Of a stretch of DNA of 64,000 bases, positions 23,780 to 35,995 are shown piece after piece (position 1 is the stretch's first letter; the number at the start of each line of letters is the position of its first letter). The DNA is from Pempheris klunzingeri (taxonomy: Eukaryota; Chordata; Actinopteri; Acropomatiformes; Pempheridae). Where the stretch lies: NCBI RefSeq assembly GCF_042242105.1, contig NC_092022.1, forward strand, positions 12,024,001 to 12,088,000, written 5' to 3'. The notes under the pieces are model-generated. The model did not search any database and was not told the origin of the DNA. It worked only from the letters and a program-made list of their open reading frames with translations. The translations under genes and the position numbers were made by a program.

Positions 23780-24000
23780 TTGTCCATGTCCAAGGCTACA
23801 GCCTGTCCGTCCTTGGGAGCTGGATCTCTCCTTCATTGTGGTGCTCCTGGAGGTTTCCCTTTTCCCACTGGGTTTTTTGAGTTTTTCCTTCCCGAAGAAG
23901 GAGGGTCATAAAGGGTCAGTGAAAATTTCAGTGAACTTTATAAAGCACTGTGAGACAACTCTGTTGTGATATTGGGCTATACAAATAAATTGAATTGAAT
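23780..24000 (+). mobile_element. 3' tail of a teleost non-LTR retrotransposon or related SINE
   Basis: Contains the familiar fish repeat block with CTGGAGGTTTCCC, CCCACTGGGTTTTTTGAGTT and GATATTGGGCTATACAAATA. It ends in a short TGAAT tandem (ATTGAATTGAAT). The tandem tail marks the 3' end, so the element lies on the + strand and is strongly 5'-truncated. The 5' limit is approximate and the exact family is not asserted. Confidence 0.75.
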
Positions 24001-24129
24001 CTTCCAAAGTTTACCTGGAGTTAGTGAGACATCAGCAGTCTGAATTCTTGAAATCAAAAAGGTTTGTTCAATTGCAGTTTGTGTTGATGCTGCTTGAGGT
24101 TTGATTGAAGGGGGAAAAAAAAGGGGAGC

Positions 24130-27024
24130 AGTTATTTAAAATGCATTTTTATTTTTCTTTACAAGAAACAAAAGCAGACAAAGAAATAAGATGAAGGGGA
24201 GAGGGAGTGGGAAAGCTGTATATAAAGAGATGCAACCTCTGGCGTCCTGAAAAAAATATGTACAATTCAAAATAATATCCATACAAAACATGCCACATAC
24301 AATAAAAATGATCATTATATTTATTCATATTCCCTAAAAGTATCTCTGCTGTACAGATGCAACATCTTTTTAAAAAGTAGGTGAGGTTAAAAAAAACCTT
24401 CAATTTGAGCAAACTTTATTAAATTATAAGATATGCAGAGAACTTAAATTAAGATTCAGAGAAGTTAAAAATTATTCAGGCTAAAATCCAGTGAGCGGCA
24501 TAATGTCTCGTCATGGTCTTCCCTTGAAATAGAAACATACCAAAAAATATATATATCACTGCTTCGGATACTTGATCAATATCTACCACTTTAGAGAAGT
24601 TTTCTCCGTTATACTATGAGAGTGCAATTCATTACCAGGTTAAGTATGGGATTAACTTTGAGTATTACATCATAACATACATTAGGCCAAGTAACCATTT
24701 CACAAGGTTTACCAACACATTCACTTCTATAGGGAAGATATAAAAAAGCAAAACACTAACAATATTCTAGGGAGTTCAAGATTTTCCATTCAAGAGTATA
24801 TTAATCCAATTGTGACCGATTAAGGGACAGGTTTTGGTAATCATCAACAAGCAGTAGCATAAATAAAAAGAAAAAAAAACAAAAAAAACACGAATATTAC
24901 ATAAATACAAATGCTATGCACCGTTGTACTGTTGTACGCAAGAAGTGATTTTCATGTCTAATTAAACGACCCTCCGCATGAATCCAAACAGTTTTGTAAT
25001 CACGCCGGTTTCTCCTCGCGATTGATTGGAGAAGACCAGACATTTTCTCATACCTATTTTAACAAACTTGTCTCTGAGAGCTTATAGCAAAAACACTAAT
25101 AGAAAAAACAGGTAAATGCAAAACACTCTGGTTCATATACATAAAGATATTAGTTTGCCATTTTACATATATTTATATTTATATACAGCTTTATCTTTGT
25201 TAAAATGATATCCAGTGGTTGATTTTTTTTTTTCAATTTTATTTCTCTACACTTTTGACTTTATTGATTACAAAGGGGCTGGATAAAGAGTTGCTGTCCC
25301 CTAATGCATATACTATATATACAGTTTGTACAACTTTGCATTTTTAAATCATGTGAGGTCTTAGGTTAGGGGAAGGAGGAAAAAGTAGTATGGGAAGGTG
25401 GAGTTTTAGTAAAGCTCCCTTTAAAGACTTTTTTCATTCATCTTACATAGAAATGAAAACAAATGCCCTTTTTTCCAATAAGTCTTTCCCTGCCGTCAGT
25501 TCAGCCTTGTGAGGACAGTACCAGCACTAGAAAAGCACACTACAGGGGAAGTAGAAACACTGCAGGCTGTACTCAGGCAGAGGAAGACTTAGTACAGTAA
25601 AGTTTTAACAACAGTCCACTAAATAATACAGAGAGGAAGAGGCATGATTCAAAGTTTAAGGTCGAGTTGTGAAAAGATTGAGCTGTCAGGGAATTAAAAA
25701 AAGCATTTCATGGGACAGTAGTCATGCATCCACCGGCTGGTTTTCAGCGAGTGGAACTTCAATGTATGAAGCAACAAGCAAATGTGTACTTGGTTTAGTT
25801 TTGGACTCTGTAGTCTTCTTCAAAGACCGAAGTGCCCTGCGACGCTAGAGCCATTCACTCGCACCATTACCACCTTCAAGCAACTCAAAATGTGGATGTT
25901 AATGTGCTTTCACGCAGCTAATAACATGGTTTTGAGACGCATAAATAAAAATTAAAAAAAAAAAAAGCTACATTAATATCCAGGATGATTTGGTGGCATA
26001 CAGGACACCCGCTAAGCTTCTGATTGTGATTTTAATGCAATATCTTATCAAAACGGTCATATATTTCCTCTGTATAAACAATTCATGAATAATAATTATG
26101 TTGGCTCATTATTGTAAATCATCATCAGCATAGAGTAGATAGAGCAAACCTGCTGCTTAAGATTCCCTGCTTGTCCGAGAAGGCTAAGCCCATAAAAACA
26201 TTCCCCCTTTCCCCCCGTTCCACAGTAGCAGTTAACAGTTTTTATACAAAGCAGTCACTTCCCGCTAAATCAATGAGGTAGACTGGGTCCAACTAACCCA
26301 CCTTGGGACTCCACACAGTCAGAACTTCTGGTGCCTCTGGAGCCACAGATCAATAACATCTCAAATTTTATATTAACTTACATCTTTTTTTTTTTTTTTC
26401 TTTTCTCTCCATCGATCATATGTAGTTCTTACGCAGAGCCACATCAAGATTGTCTAGCTAGCCAAATATCCGTGTTGTCTTCATTGATGACTTGATGGGG
26501 AAAGTGCCTTTTCTGGGAGGTGAGGGGGAGGTGTGGTCGGGTGGGAAAGGAAATAGGTCCGACTTAAAACATAAAAATGCATCATTAGTTCATTCTTAGT
26601 ATTTTAAAATGGCTTTTTGTCGAAGCTCCAGGTGAGCTCTGCACTACGAGTATTGATACCGGAGGGTCAGAATCATTTGGTTGATGTTGAGGATTGTTTT
26701 CCAGCCACTGTCAGCTTATTGAGAACAGTTGAGGGGGGGAAAAGGGTTTTGGCTGAGGAGAGGGTGAGTCACTAGTCCAAACATGAAAGTTAGTCCCACC
26801 GTCAAGCTGCTGTTGACGGAGGTGGTCGGTTGCTTTTATTGATTAATGCTTTTCAAACCTTTGGCTACAGGTGTCAACGCTTTAGTCTTTCAATAACGGA
26901 AAGCCTGCCCGCCTCCACATCTTTCAGAACAGCTTATGCACTGGCTATGTAGGATTCAAAGGCTTTGGCGCAGGAGTGTTCTGGCACCAGTGAGAGGGGA
27001 ATTCTCCACTTTTCTTTCTTCTGG
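24130..27024 (-). other. kmt2d: kmt2d 3' untranslated region
   Basis: About 2.9 kb of AT-rich non-coding DNA after the kmt2d stop (TAA, complement of 27025-27027). Candidate poly(A) signals on the - strand are the complements of TTTATT at 24148-24153 and 24415-24420. Convergent acvr1b ends about 1.5 kb away. Confidence 0.6.
24148..24153 (-). promoter_or_regulatory. kmt2d: candidate kmt2d polyadenylation signal AATAAA
   Basis: AATAAA on the - strand, the most distal of two candidates (the other is 24415-24420). Which is used cannot be decided from sequence. Confidence 0.45.
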
Positions 27025-29100
27025 TTAGTTCATCCACTTTCGGCAATTCCAGGCTCCGCAGTGGCAAGGGATCTTGTGCTGATCGTCCTCGAAATCAAAC
27101 TGGTAGTCGTAGGTCAGCTGGAACAAAGAGGCGGAGACAGTTAGCGGCTGCTCAGATTTTAAGATGAACTTCAAAAACACACAAAAGGTGGTGAATTAGG
27201 GGTATGTAGGAGAGGGGAGTGGCCAGTTTTCTATTGTCCCGTACCTCTTCTCCCTTGGGGATCCTTCGGCTGGAAATGATGATGATCTTGTCTTCTTTGT
27301 CAAATGTTACAACCTCTGCAACACAGTTGGGGGCACAGGAGTGGTTGACGTAGCTGGAGAGGAGAAAAAAAGGTCAGTTAACAAAAACAAAAAACACCAA
27401 AACACTACGCTCAGAGTTTTACAATGAGGGAACCAATCAAGACTTACCGAGCTGGGCCACCAGTCAGAGTGGCATCAATCACCTGCTCATTGTTGATGCG
27501 GAACATGTAGATCCCACGGTTCTAAGTCAGAGCAACAGGAAAGGTTGAACATTACATTTTTCTGTTCAGAATTTTCATTTCTTATAGACCTATATGTTCT
27601 GAAGTGTTGTCCAGCTTAAGACTATTCGTAGCCATGCATTTTGTGTACTTGTCATTCACACGCCAGGGTTTAATCGGTGTACCTGCGACTCGTAGATCTT
27701 CTCACGGCGATTGGCCACCTCGTTGCGTATGACGGTACCAATGTACTCGATGACCATGGTGTGCTTCTCCAGATCCTTGGCGGCGTACAGACCCAGGCCC
27801 TGAATGCGGGATCGTGCCAGATACACGTTATTCTTCCACTCTGTCTTTAGGCGCCGATACTGGGACGATTTGGAGTGGACGAACTGCTTGCTGTATGGTG
27901 TATTGAGCTCTCCGGTGAAGGTACTCTGGTAGGCCTTTGACACGCTGGTGCTGTTTAGTGTGTGAGGCCTTGAGACAAACAAAAGATGATGTGTGCATGC
28001 ATTTTTAAGATACATTGGTATAAGATGTCTACAACAACTGTGCATTAAAGAATTTGTTTAAAAAGCTGCCCTTTCCTCAAAATAGCACTGAATATTTGGT
28101 TAAGTAACATATTATAGAATTAAATAAAAATCACTGCATGCTATTTGATCTGAGCAAATCCGCACTTTTTATTTTTTATCAACCATAAAGAACATGTTAC
28201 CAGGTGGAGGACAAACTTAATAATTACTCAAATAAATATTTTCATTATACTGCTTTATTGTTATGCTTCACTGATAAAAATGCTGAATTACTGTACAGAA
28301 GTATTCATATTAAACCAACAAGCCTCTTCGATTTTAGAACCATCTGCTTGATGATGTGCCTCCCAGAAAATGTTGGCTGTTACTGTTGGGTCCAGCTTCT
28401 TATGGCATACTGGTAAAATGATGCTGCTTTACCTCTTGCATTGCGTCGGGACCTTGGGCTCAGAGCGAGCGCAGCCAGTGGGATTGATCATAAGAGGGAG
28501 CTCCATCAGAGGGTGACGGCCATATCTGAACTGGTAGTTCTGGCAGTTCTCCACTCCAGGTAACTAAAACACAACAAAGCAATACAAATTATGTTGAGCA
28601 TGGACTCAATCAACAGTAGTACTCTTATCATAGCAGACTTGTGAGGCCCTGTAATGCACAAATCTCAACAACTGGGCTTCATTCTGTATAATGTCACGTC
28701 TGCTTGCGATGTTTACTTTAGTCTACAAGTGACTTTTGCTGGTTTCCAAAAATGTACCAGATTTACTTCAATTTAAAAATCAAATTTGACCACTTTTGTT
28801 ATCACTGAAACTATCCATTGACTAATTTGAAAGTCTATCCAAAGGACATATCACGCTATACTATGTGTGGATATTGGCTTGCAAAAGGCTTTAAGTCTAT
28901 CTGAGAAACAAAGACTAAATTAAATGAGACAAAGTGATACTTTTTCCTGCTGCATGTTCTTACCGACTCAGTGATACGCATGACAGCATGAACTGTGAGG
29001 CCATACATCTCTTCTCCTTTGACATGTTCAGTAAACAGCTTCAACATGGATGATTCCTCTCGTAGTTTAGCCACCTCCTTAACCACCCGCTCCCAGATCC
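27025..29100 (-). other. kmt2d: kmt2d exons 50-55: FYRC, Win motif, SET and post-SET
   Basis: Exon 50, 28964-29100; 51, 28433-28563; 52, 27683-27968; 53, 27448-27521; 54, 27245-27353; 55, 27025-27117 (TAA). Exon 51 carries NPTGCARSEPK, the arginine WDR5-interaction motif. SET: LARSRIQGLGLYAAKDLEKH, VIEYIGTVIRNEVANRREKI, GIYMFRINNEQ and the cofactor/active-site motif RYVNHSCAPNC (human has Ile for the Val). Then EELTYDYQFDFEDD. The post-SET zinc site is CHCGAWNCRKWMN. All catalytic residues visible are intact. Confidence 0.96.
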
Positions 29101-32100
29101 CTAAAGGCAAGGATGGTGAATTAAATACACTCACTGGCCAACAGAATCACTTCAAGTGGAAAAGTTCAACACTATGAGATACTATGCAACATAAAATAGG
29201 AGCAGTGTATAAGATCTTACCCTCTGGAGAAGTGTCACGGTAATGCAAATCCTCCATGCCATGCTCCAGAACACGGACCTCAAAAAGGGGGCGACCCTCA
29301 TCCTCGCTGATGCGGCAGCGGTAGCGACAGCGCTTGTTGGGCAGACGTGTGCTCCAGTAGATGCGTGTGGCCTCATAGCCGACAGGGAAGATGGCAGTGG
29401 ATGAGTGGAAGTTGGCCATCTGGGAGGGTAGCAACTGACCAACAGCATGAAAGATGAGACCGCCAACACGGAACAGGTGGATACGGTCACCTCGCTGTAA
29501 GATGCTGGCAATCTGCTTCACTTCATCGCGCTCAATGTAGACACGCCGTAAAACAGCGAATGCATCGAGTTCATCTTCACTAGGGCCCTTCAGCTTATGC
29601 TGGGTGCACAACATGGTTTTGTCCTTGAAGAACATGCAGCGTGCCCGGATGGCACAGGCGAAGTGGTAGACATTCGGGCAGCGCATTCTGTTGCAGCTGT
29701 TGGTGGCCCCAGTTTTCTGGCAGTATGCGCAAAGAGTCCGCAATCCGCGACGCAGAGCTACCTCCACATTAATAAGGGCACCTCCCTGTGTCTCATACAC
29801 CTCTGTGGACCACAAGGCACAGTTGAGGTGCACCCACAGGTCCACATCAATGTTAAGCAACCGGGCGGGCCCATCTGTGGCTCCATCGCCCTCCTCATGG
29901 CAGAAGCAGCATTTACGTTTGTCCCGCGGCAGCTTGTCTGGTCTAAGAGTGATGCGCAGGCGTTCCATTAGCTCAGACACCTCACGGCTGCTCTCTTTCT
30001 TAGAACCACCTTTACGTATTGAGATGACAATCTGAAGACGCTTCCAGCGAATCCCCTTCCATTTTTTAACTTTGGGATGTACCACCTCCTCATCAGGGGA
30101 GAGAGGTCTGCGCTGCTTGACAGCCTTAGGGGAAGACTCCATGTTGCTGGGTGAATCTTCAGGAGGTTGACATGGATCAGCGGACAATGGCTCCTCTTTA
30201 ACAGCAGGACCTGAATGATCCTCAGTAGGAACAGCTGGATCTGGAACTGCGGAGGCAGTCGCTGGAGCTGTGAGTGACTCTGGAGCAGCAGCTTCAGACT
30301 CTGTGACATCAGTTGGTTGAGCAGCATCAATAGTAGGACCAACATCGTGTTCAGGCTCAGACTTGATCTGGACATTGGTGGGACTGGAGGGAGAAGGGGA
30401 GGGAGAAGCCGATTTTTTGGAAGGTTCAGCTTCACTTGTTGGAACTGGGTCAGATGGCGGAGGATGTGGAGGGGATGGTGATGGGGGAGGAGATTCCTCC
30501 ACTGGTATACTAGGAAGGTGGCGCACATCCAAGTCACTGACATTGGTTGTGTAACAGTGCTGGACTGGTTTGTCTTCTTTATCAGGGAATTCCTGAGAGA
30601 AAAATGCACATGTGAAATCGACAGCTTTCAATAGATACAGCGCAAACTGATTATAGTGATCAGTTACAGTCAAAGAGCTGTTTACATAATTTGCTTATAG
30701 TAATCAAGTCGTCCACTTACAATGTTCATTTTGGGTCCTTTCATACTTACAACATATGGATAAATAATTTAAAACTACAGTAATTAATTTTTTCTATATT
30801 CTCACGATACTTTGCCTGGTGGTAATGCATCTGCCTCCGGCTGGCTACCTGAGGCTGGTGCAGTGTGCACATTGATACCATGACAGGAAAAAGAAAGTCT
30901 TCTTATCTCAATAGGAAACAGTTTAACTGTCAAACAAAGAGCCAAAGAGATGCAGCAGCAAAGCTTGGTGTTCCTAAGGCTACCATATTGGCAGACCTGG
31001 AAAAATCCAAGTGGGCTGGTAGACCATCAAAAAGTCCATTAAGCTTTTAACAGCTGTCCAGTGTTGTGTCGTTTTACCCTCTGGGGCCATTTGTCAACTC
31101 TCATGTCCATTTCATTACTTTATAGTCATGTAATAAATATACAAATGTCAATTACATGGCATCGACATGAGGAAAAAGAAAATAAATTTGGTTATGACAT
31201 TTCTAATGATCAAGTCGACCCAGACAGAGATGATTACTATAAGCAGTTTTCACTGTGAAAAATTTATATTTTTCTTTAATCGTATGCTGTGGATTATAAA
31301 CACAGTTGTCAAGAGACCTGTAATGACTGACCTGTTTAATAAGTGACAGAATGTCCACTTGTTTCTTCAATGTACAGCCCGGTAGAGACACATCAAATTG
31401 CCTTAGCCACTCATCCTGGCTGGGTGAAGGACTCTCCTTTGTACACAAAACCCCTGGAAAACATGGCCACTGTAATGTTAGTCTTGATTTACAATTCAAT
31501 GAATGTAAAAGCTACATGCAAAAGATGTTTCCTTTAATAAATATTCTAAATTACAAGCAAATGGTTCAGGATATTTGTCTCGTGACTTGGTGTGGCAGGG
31601 TAATATGAAAAATGTCTTCAGACAGACTTGCTCCCTACTGTCATGATCATTCAAACCCAATGAGACAAGAGGACAATCCAAACAAACAATCTCTAAATGC
31701 ATACCTGACTGGCCCGGTCCTTTTCCAGACCCATCCCCTCCAGGCATGTCAGGGTTTTGGGGAGGGAAAGTCACCTCATAAGAACCTGGCATCCTGATGT
31801 TAAGCAGCTGAGCCATGGCCATCATCACATGGTTCAGTTTCTGGGGAAAAAGTTCTTGTTAACTATGCAGTAAGATCAAGAAAGTTTAAACAGGGTGCAA
31901 TGACATCACGGCGTCATACCTTGGCTGCAGCAGAGGACAATGTGAAGGTAACAGACACTTCGTTGCCTTTGGCCTTGTCCCAGTGGTTCGATGTGGAAAC
32001 TACCTTGCCATCATCTGCTTCAAACGGTTTGTTTTCTGGGAATGCTAAAAAAGAAAATGTAAATTAATCTTTTAGCAGTTTGCATTTTAGCAATATAAAT

Positions 32101-35100
32101 GGTTTTAATGGTATAATAAAATCAGACTTAAAACTAAACGAAGCAATACAAGAATGCAACACACTCAGGATTGATTTCACCAGGAAATGTACACACATAT
32201 ATATATACAGTACATCACCCATGTTGATGTTGTCTTTCAAATGTTGCATAATACCTGGGATGGCAGTGCGAGGTATGAGAGGGATGATGGGGGATATTGC
32301 TCTTTCTGTCTCCTCCTCTTTAGGCTCCCGTAGATGAGGGAAACGTGGTGTTTCATCGCCTACGGTGCTCTCAGGGGATGATGCCGGGATGATGCTTTCG
32401 GGGGCATCCTCGTCATCACTCTCCATCCTGTTAAAAAGATATTTCCTACATTTATAGCCATTCAGCAACAAAATACATATATGCTGGTTAACAAATAACT
32501 AATAGGAGAATTGTCCTATTGTACCTGATGTCCTCATTCTGGTTATGTGGTGGGGTGGGGAGAGCTGCTAGAATGTCAACACTCTTCACCTCCTCTGTAA
32601 CAGAATCTAAAGGGAAATGTATAACTTAGTATTCAGAACCCATTTACTGTACAACTGCAGATAAAATATTCATGAAAAAGTTGCCAAATCCCCCATTGTT
32701 TACCCATTGGTTCTTCTGCTGGCTCTGTGTCCTTCTGACCCTCAGAAAGCTCCTCCCCTGGAGTCACTCCATTCTGTAGCTTGTGCTGTACTGAAGGCGG
32801 AGGAGTAGGTGGCAGGGAGGATGGGGGTGTTGGTGGGTTGCTGAGGTTACTCTGTAAAGGCACAAAACAATGTCCTCATGAAACAACTTTGTTAGTCAAG
32901 TAGCATTAATGGACAACCAAATGTTGTCACAGCCTGCAAAACTTAGAAACTGTTAAATGTTGCAGCTTAGTGATACCTTAGTAAGTAATTGAGAATAGTA
33001 GTCTGGCGTATTGTCCAGCACTGCATTTCCAAAGGATCCTTTGAGCTGGGCTTTGCCATTGGCTGGGCTGCTTCCAAAAGGGGCAAAAAGATCCAGACTG
33101 GCAGTGATTGATGGCTCCATCAGGGGCAGCAGGGAGAGACCCTGGAGGGTATATGTCCGTTAGTCTACATGATAAAGGAACCACTCTTAAAAAGAAAAAA
33201 AGAAAAAGTCATCCTTTTACCTGTTTGAGTTGCTTTATCAGGGCTTCAGCACTTTTTCCAACTTCTTCCTTCTTATTCTTCTTCCGTGCATTAGGCCCTC
33301 GGTCTCCAGTTGCTTTATTAGCCCGTTTTGGCTTTTGTACAGGAGCCCTTTTTGTTATAGACTGTAAATCCTGTAAGGGTCAAGAAAATGAGTGAGAAGT
33401 TCCCTACAAACAACACGATGAGGTCAAAAGGAATGAATGCACCAACTAGAACATACCTCCATATTACGTGGAGTCCCTTGAAGTTTTTGCTCCAGCATTG
33501 CTAGTTTGCTGTTGATGTGGCCGTTGATCTCATTGTGGATGCCTTCAGAAGGCCTCTGAGCACCAAGCTGAAGGTTCTTGGTTCTTAGGAGTTTCTGTAG
33601 TAGTTGCTGTCCAGTCTCAGATCTAGGCCCTTGAGCCCCAGCGTCTCCAGCCATGTTTCCAGCATTAATAAAGCTTGTGTTGTTACCAGAAGGAACTGTC
33701 TCAACTGATGCTTCTCGCTTTATAGCCCCATGCTGAGCCTCTGCCGAACCATCACACTGAACCTCTCTTGGTTCCTGTTTAATGTTCTGTAGGGTTGCCT
33801 TGCACAGCTCCCCTCCTATAGAGCCATGCTGTGTGTGAGGAACATGGCTCTCTGCGACCTGCTGAACATTCATGCCTTTCTGGGGTCCATTGGGGATAAC
33901 TGAGGTTGTATGAGATACTTCACTACCTGATGTCTGAGTTTCTACTTTCATTCCTGGACAATCAAGTGGACTCTTGGCTCCAGGTGACCTGAGTGGAGAT
34001 GCCTTGATTTGGCTGTATGGACTTCCCCTTCCGGCTCTACTGTCAGCTATAGAGGGTGAGGAGACATGGGATGAATGGGGTGAGGCTGGGTGGGCTGGGC
34101 TCATGCCAAAGGGACCTCGTGGAGAATATGCATGAGATGGAGAACCCTGCATGCGGCCTGCTGCAGCTACCATTAGCGCTTGTTGGTTCTGATTGGGAGT
34201 GGGTGGACGCATCCCCATAGCCTGATTATATGCGTGCCGCTGTGGATCCCCAGGAGAGTTGGCCAATGGCTGACGTGGAGATGTTGGCCTTACCATGCGG
34301 CCCTGGTCCATGGGCGAGGGTGGCACTGGTACCTGACCTCTCATCATATGTTGCATCATATCCCCTACTTGTGGCTGTTGTTGTCCAGGAACCATCATCC
34401 CCTGCTGCATCTGAGGAACACCACCAGGTTGTTGGCCTAATATGCCTGACTGTTGCTGAGTGCCCACTGCTCCCGGCTTCCCCATGGCTCCATATGGCAT
34501 TTGTTGGCCTTCCATCCCTGGCATTTGCTGGCCAACCTGAGGCCCCTGTCCTGGTGGTATGTGAGACCTCAACTGACTTTGCTGGCCTTGACCCATTGAC
34601 ATTCGCAGCATCTGTCCTTGTTGGAGCTGCCTCTGGGCAATCATGGCCTGGATGTGCTGTATCTGCTGGTTTGGGGGAAGACTACGGAGCTGAGGATTCT
34701 GAGCAATAATAGCCTGGATGTTGATAGGGGTGCGGATCTGTCCAGGTGGAAGCGCAGGCCTCTGTGCCATCATGCCTTGTTGCTGGGCTCTCATCATCCC
34801 CATCATGGCCTGTTTTTGCTGCTGGGCCATTAGGGCCTGCTGTTGTGGACTATGACCCATCACAACAGGCTGTGGCTGGCCAGGATGGTTCTGGCCCATG
34901 ATCTGTTGCTGGATGCTGGGATCTTGTGACTGCTGCATGGCATTTTGAACTGTTTGCTGTTGTTGCTGCTGAGCTAAGAAATCAATTTGTTTTCCTTCCT
35001 CATTAACAGTAGTCAAACTGTGCTTGTCAACACTGAGGGAAACTTGTCTCTGGAGAGTCAGTGGAGGTTGTTGCTGCTGCAGCATGGTAGTTTGTTGATT

Positions 35101-35964
35101 TCCAATCAAACCTGTTTGCTGCTCAGGTAACGAGGGAGGATTTGACTGCTGCTGCTGGGCCATATAAACCTGGTTTTGATTTTGCTGCTGCTGTTGTAAC
35201 TGCTGTCTACCCATGTCAGTTTGATGATCATTAGCAGAGCCTAGTTGGGACAACTGATTAGGAGTGGAGGGTCCACTCTGCTGTGGTGGCGTTCTTGAAT
35301 CAGAGCTGAGGATTCCACCCTCTTTGGGGCCTGAGTTAAGGCTGTCTGTAGCTCCCTGTGGTGTGATACTTCCTGCTGAAGGAGAAGACCTCATTTGTGG
35401 GGTAGAGGGCTGAGAGAGACCTCCTTGCTCTTGGCTGGACTGACTGATCAACTGTGATGGTTGTCTTTGTTGGGCCATCTGCTGCTGCTGAAGGTGGGCC
35501 AAATTCTTTGTAACATTCTGCTGCTGCTGAGATGCAATCATTCGTTGGGCCAAAATGTTCTGTTGCTGTGGAGTTAATTGGACCTGGGGACCCCTGAGGC
35601 CAGGATGGCCTGGAGATCCAACCATTCCCTGCTGACCCATAATCAGCTGAGGTCTGTGTTGCTGGGATGGTGCAACTGGCTGGTTCCCCATAATCCCTGG
35701 TTGAGTTGTCATCATGGCTTGAGCATGGTTGATAGGCTGGCTTCCTGCAAGGTTCTGTGGCACTGGGCCCACAGACTGGCCTCCAACCATTCCTTGCGGA
35801 CCCTGCACCATGCTCTGTTGATTGGCCTGGTTGGCTAACATTCCCTGTTGTGTATTTGCTTGTTGTTGGGCTATAAGTGGGTTCGCCATCATACCGGACT
35901 GTTGTTGGGCAATTAAGCCCGATTGTTGATTTAGGTGTGGCATCTGTTGCTGGCCCATCATCAC

Positions 35965-35995
<31 letters not shown>

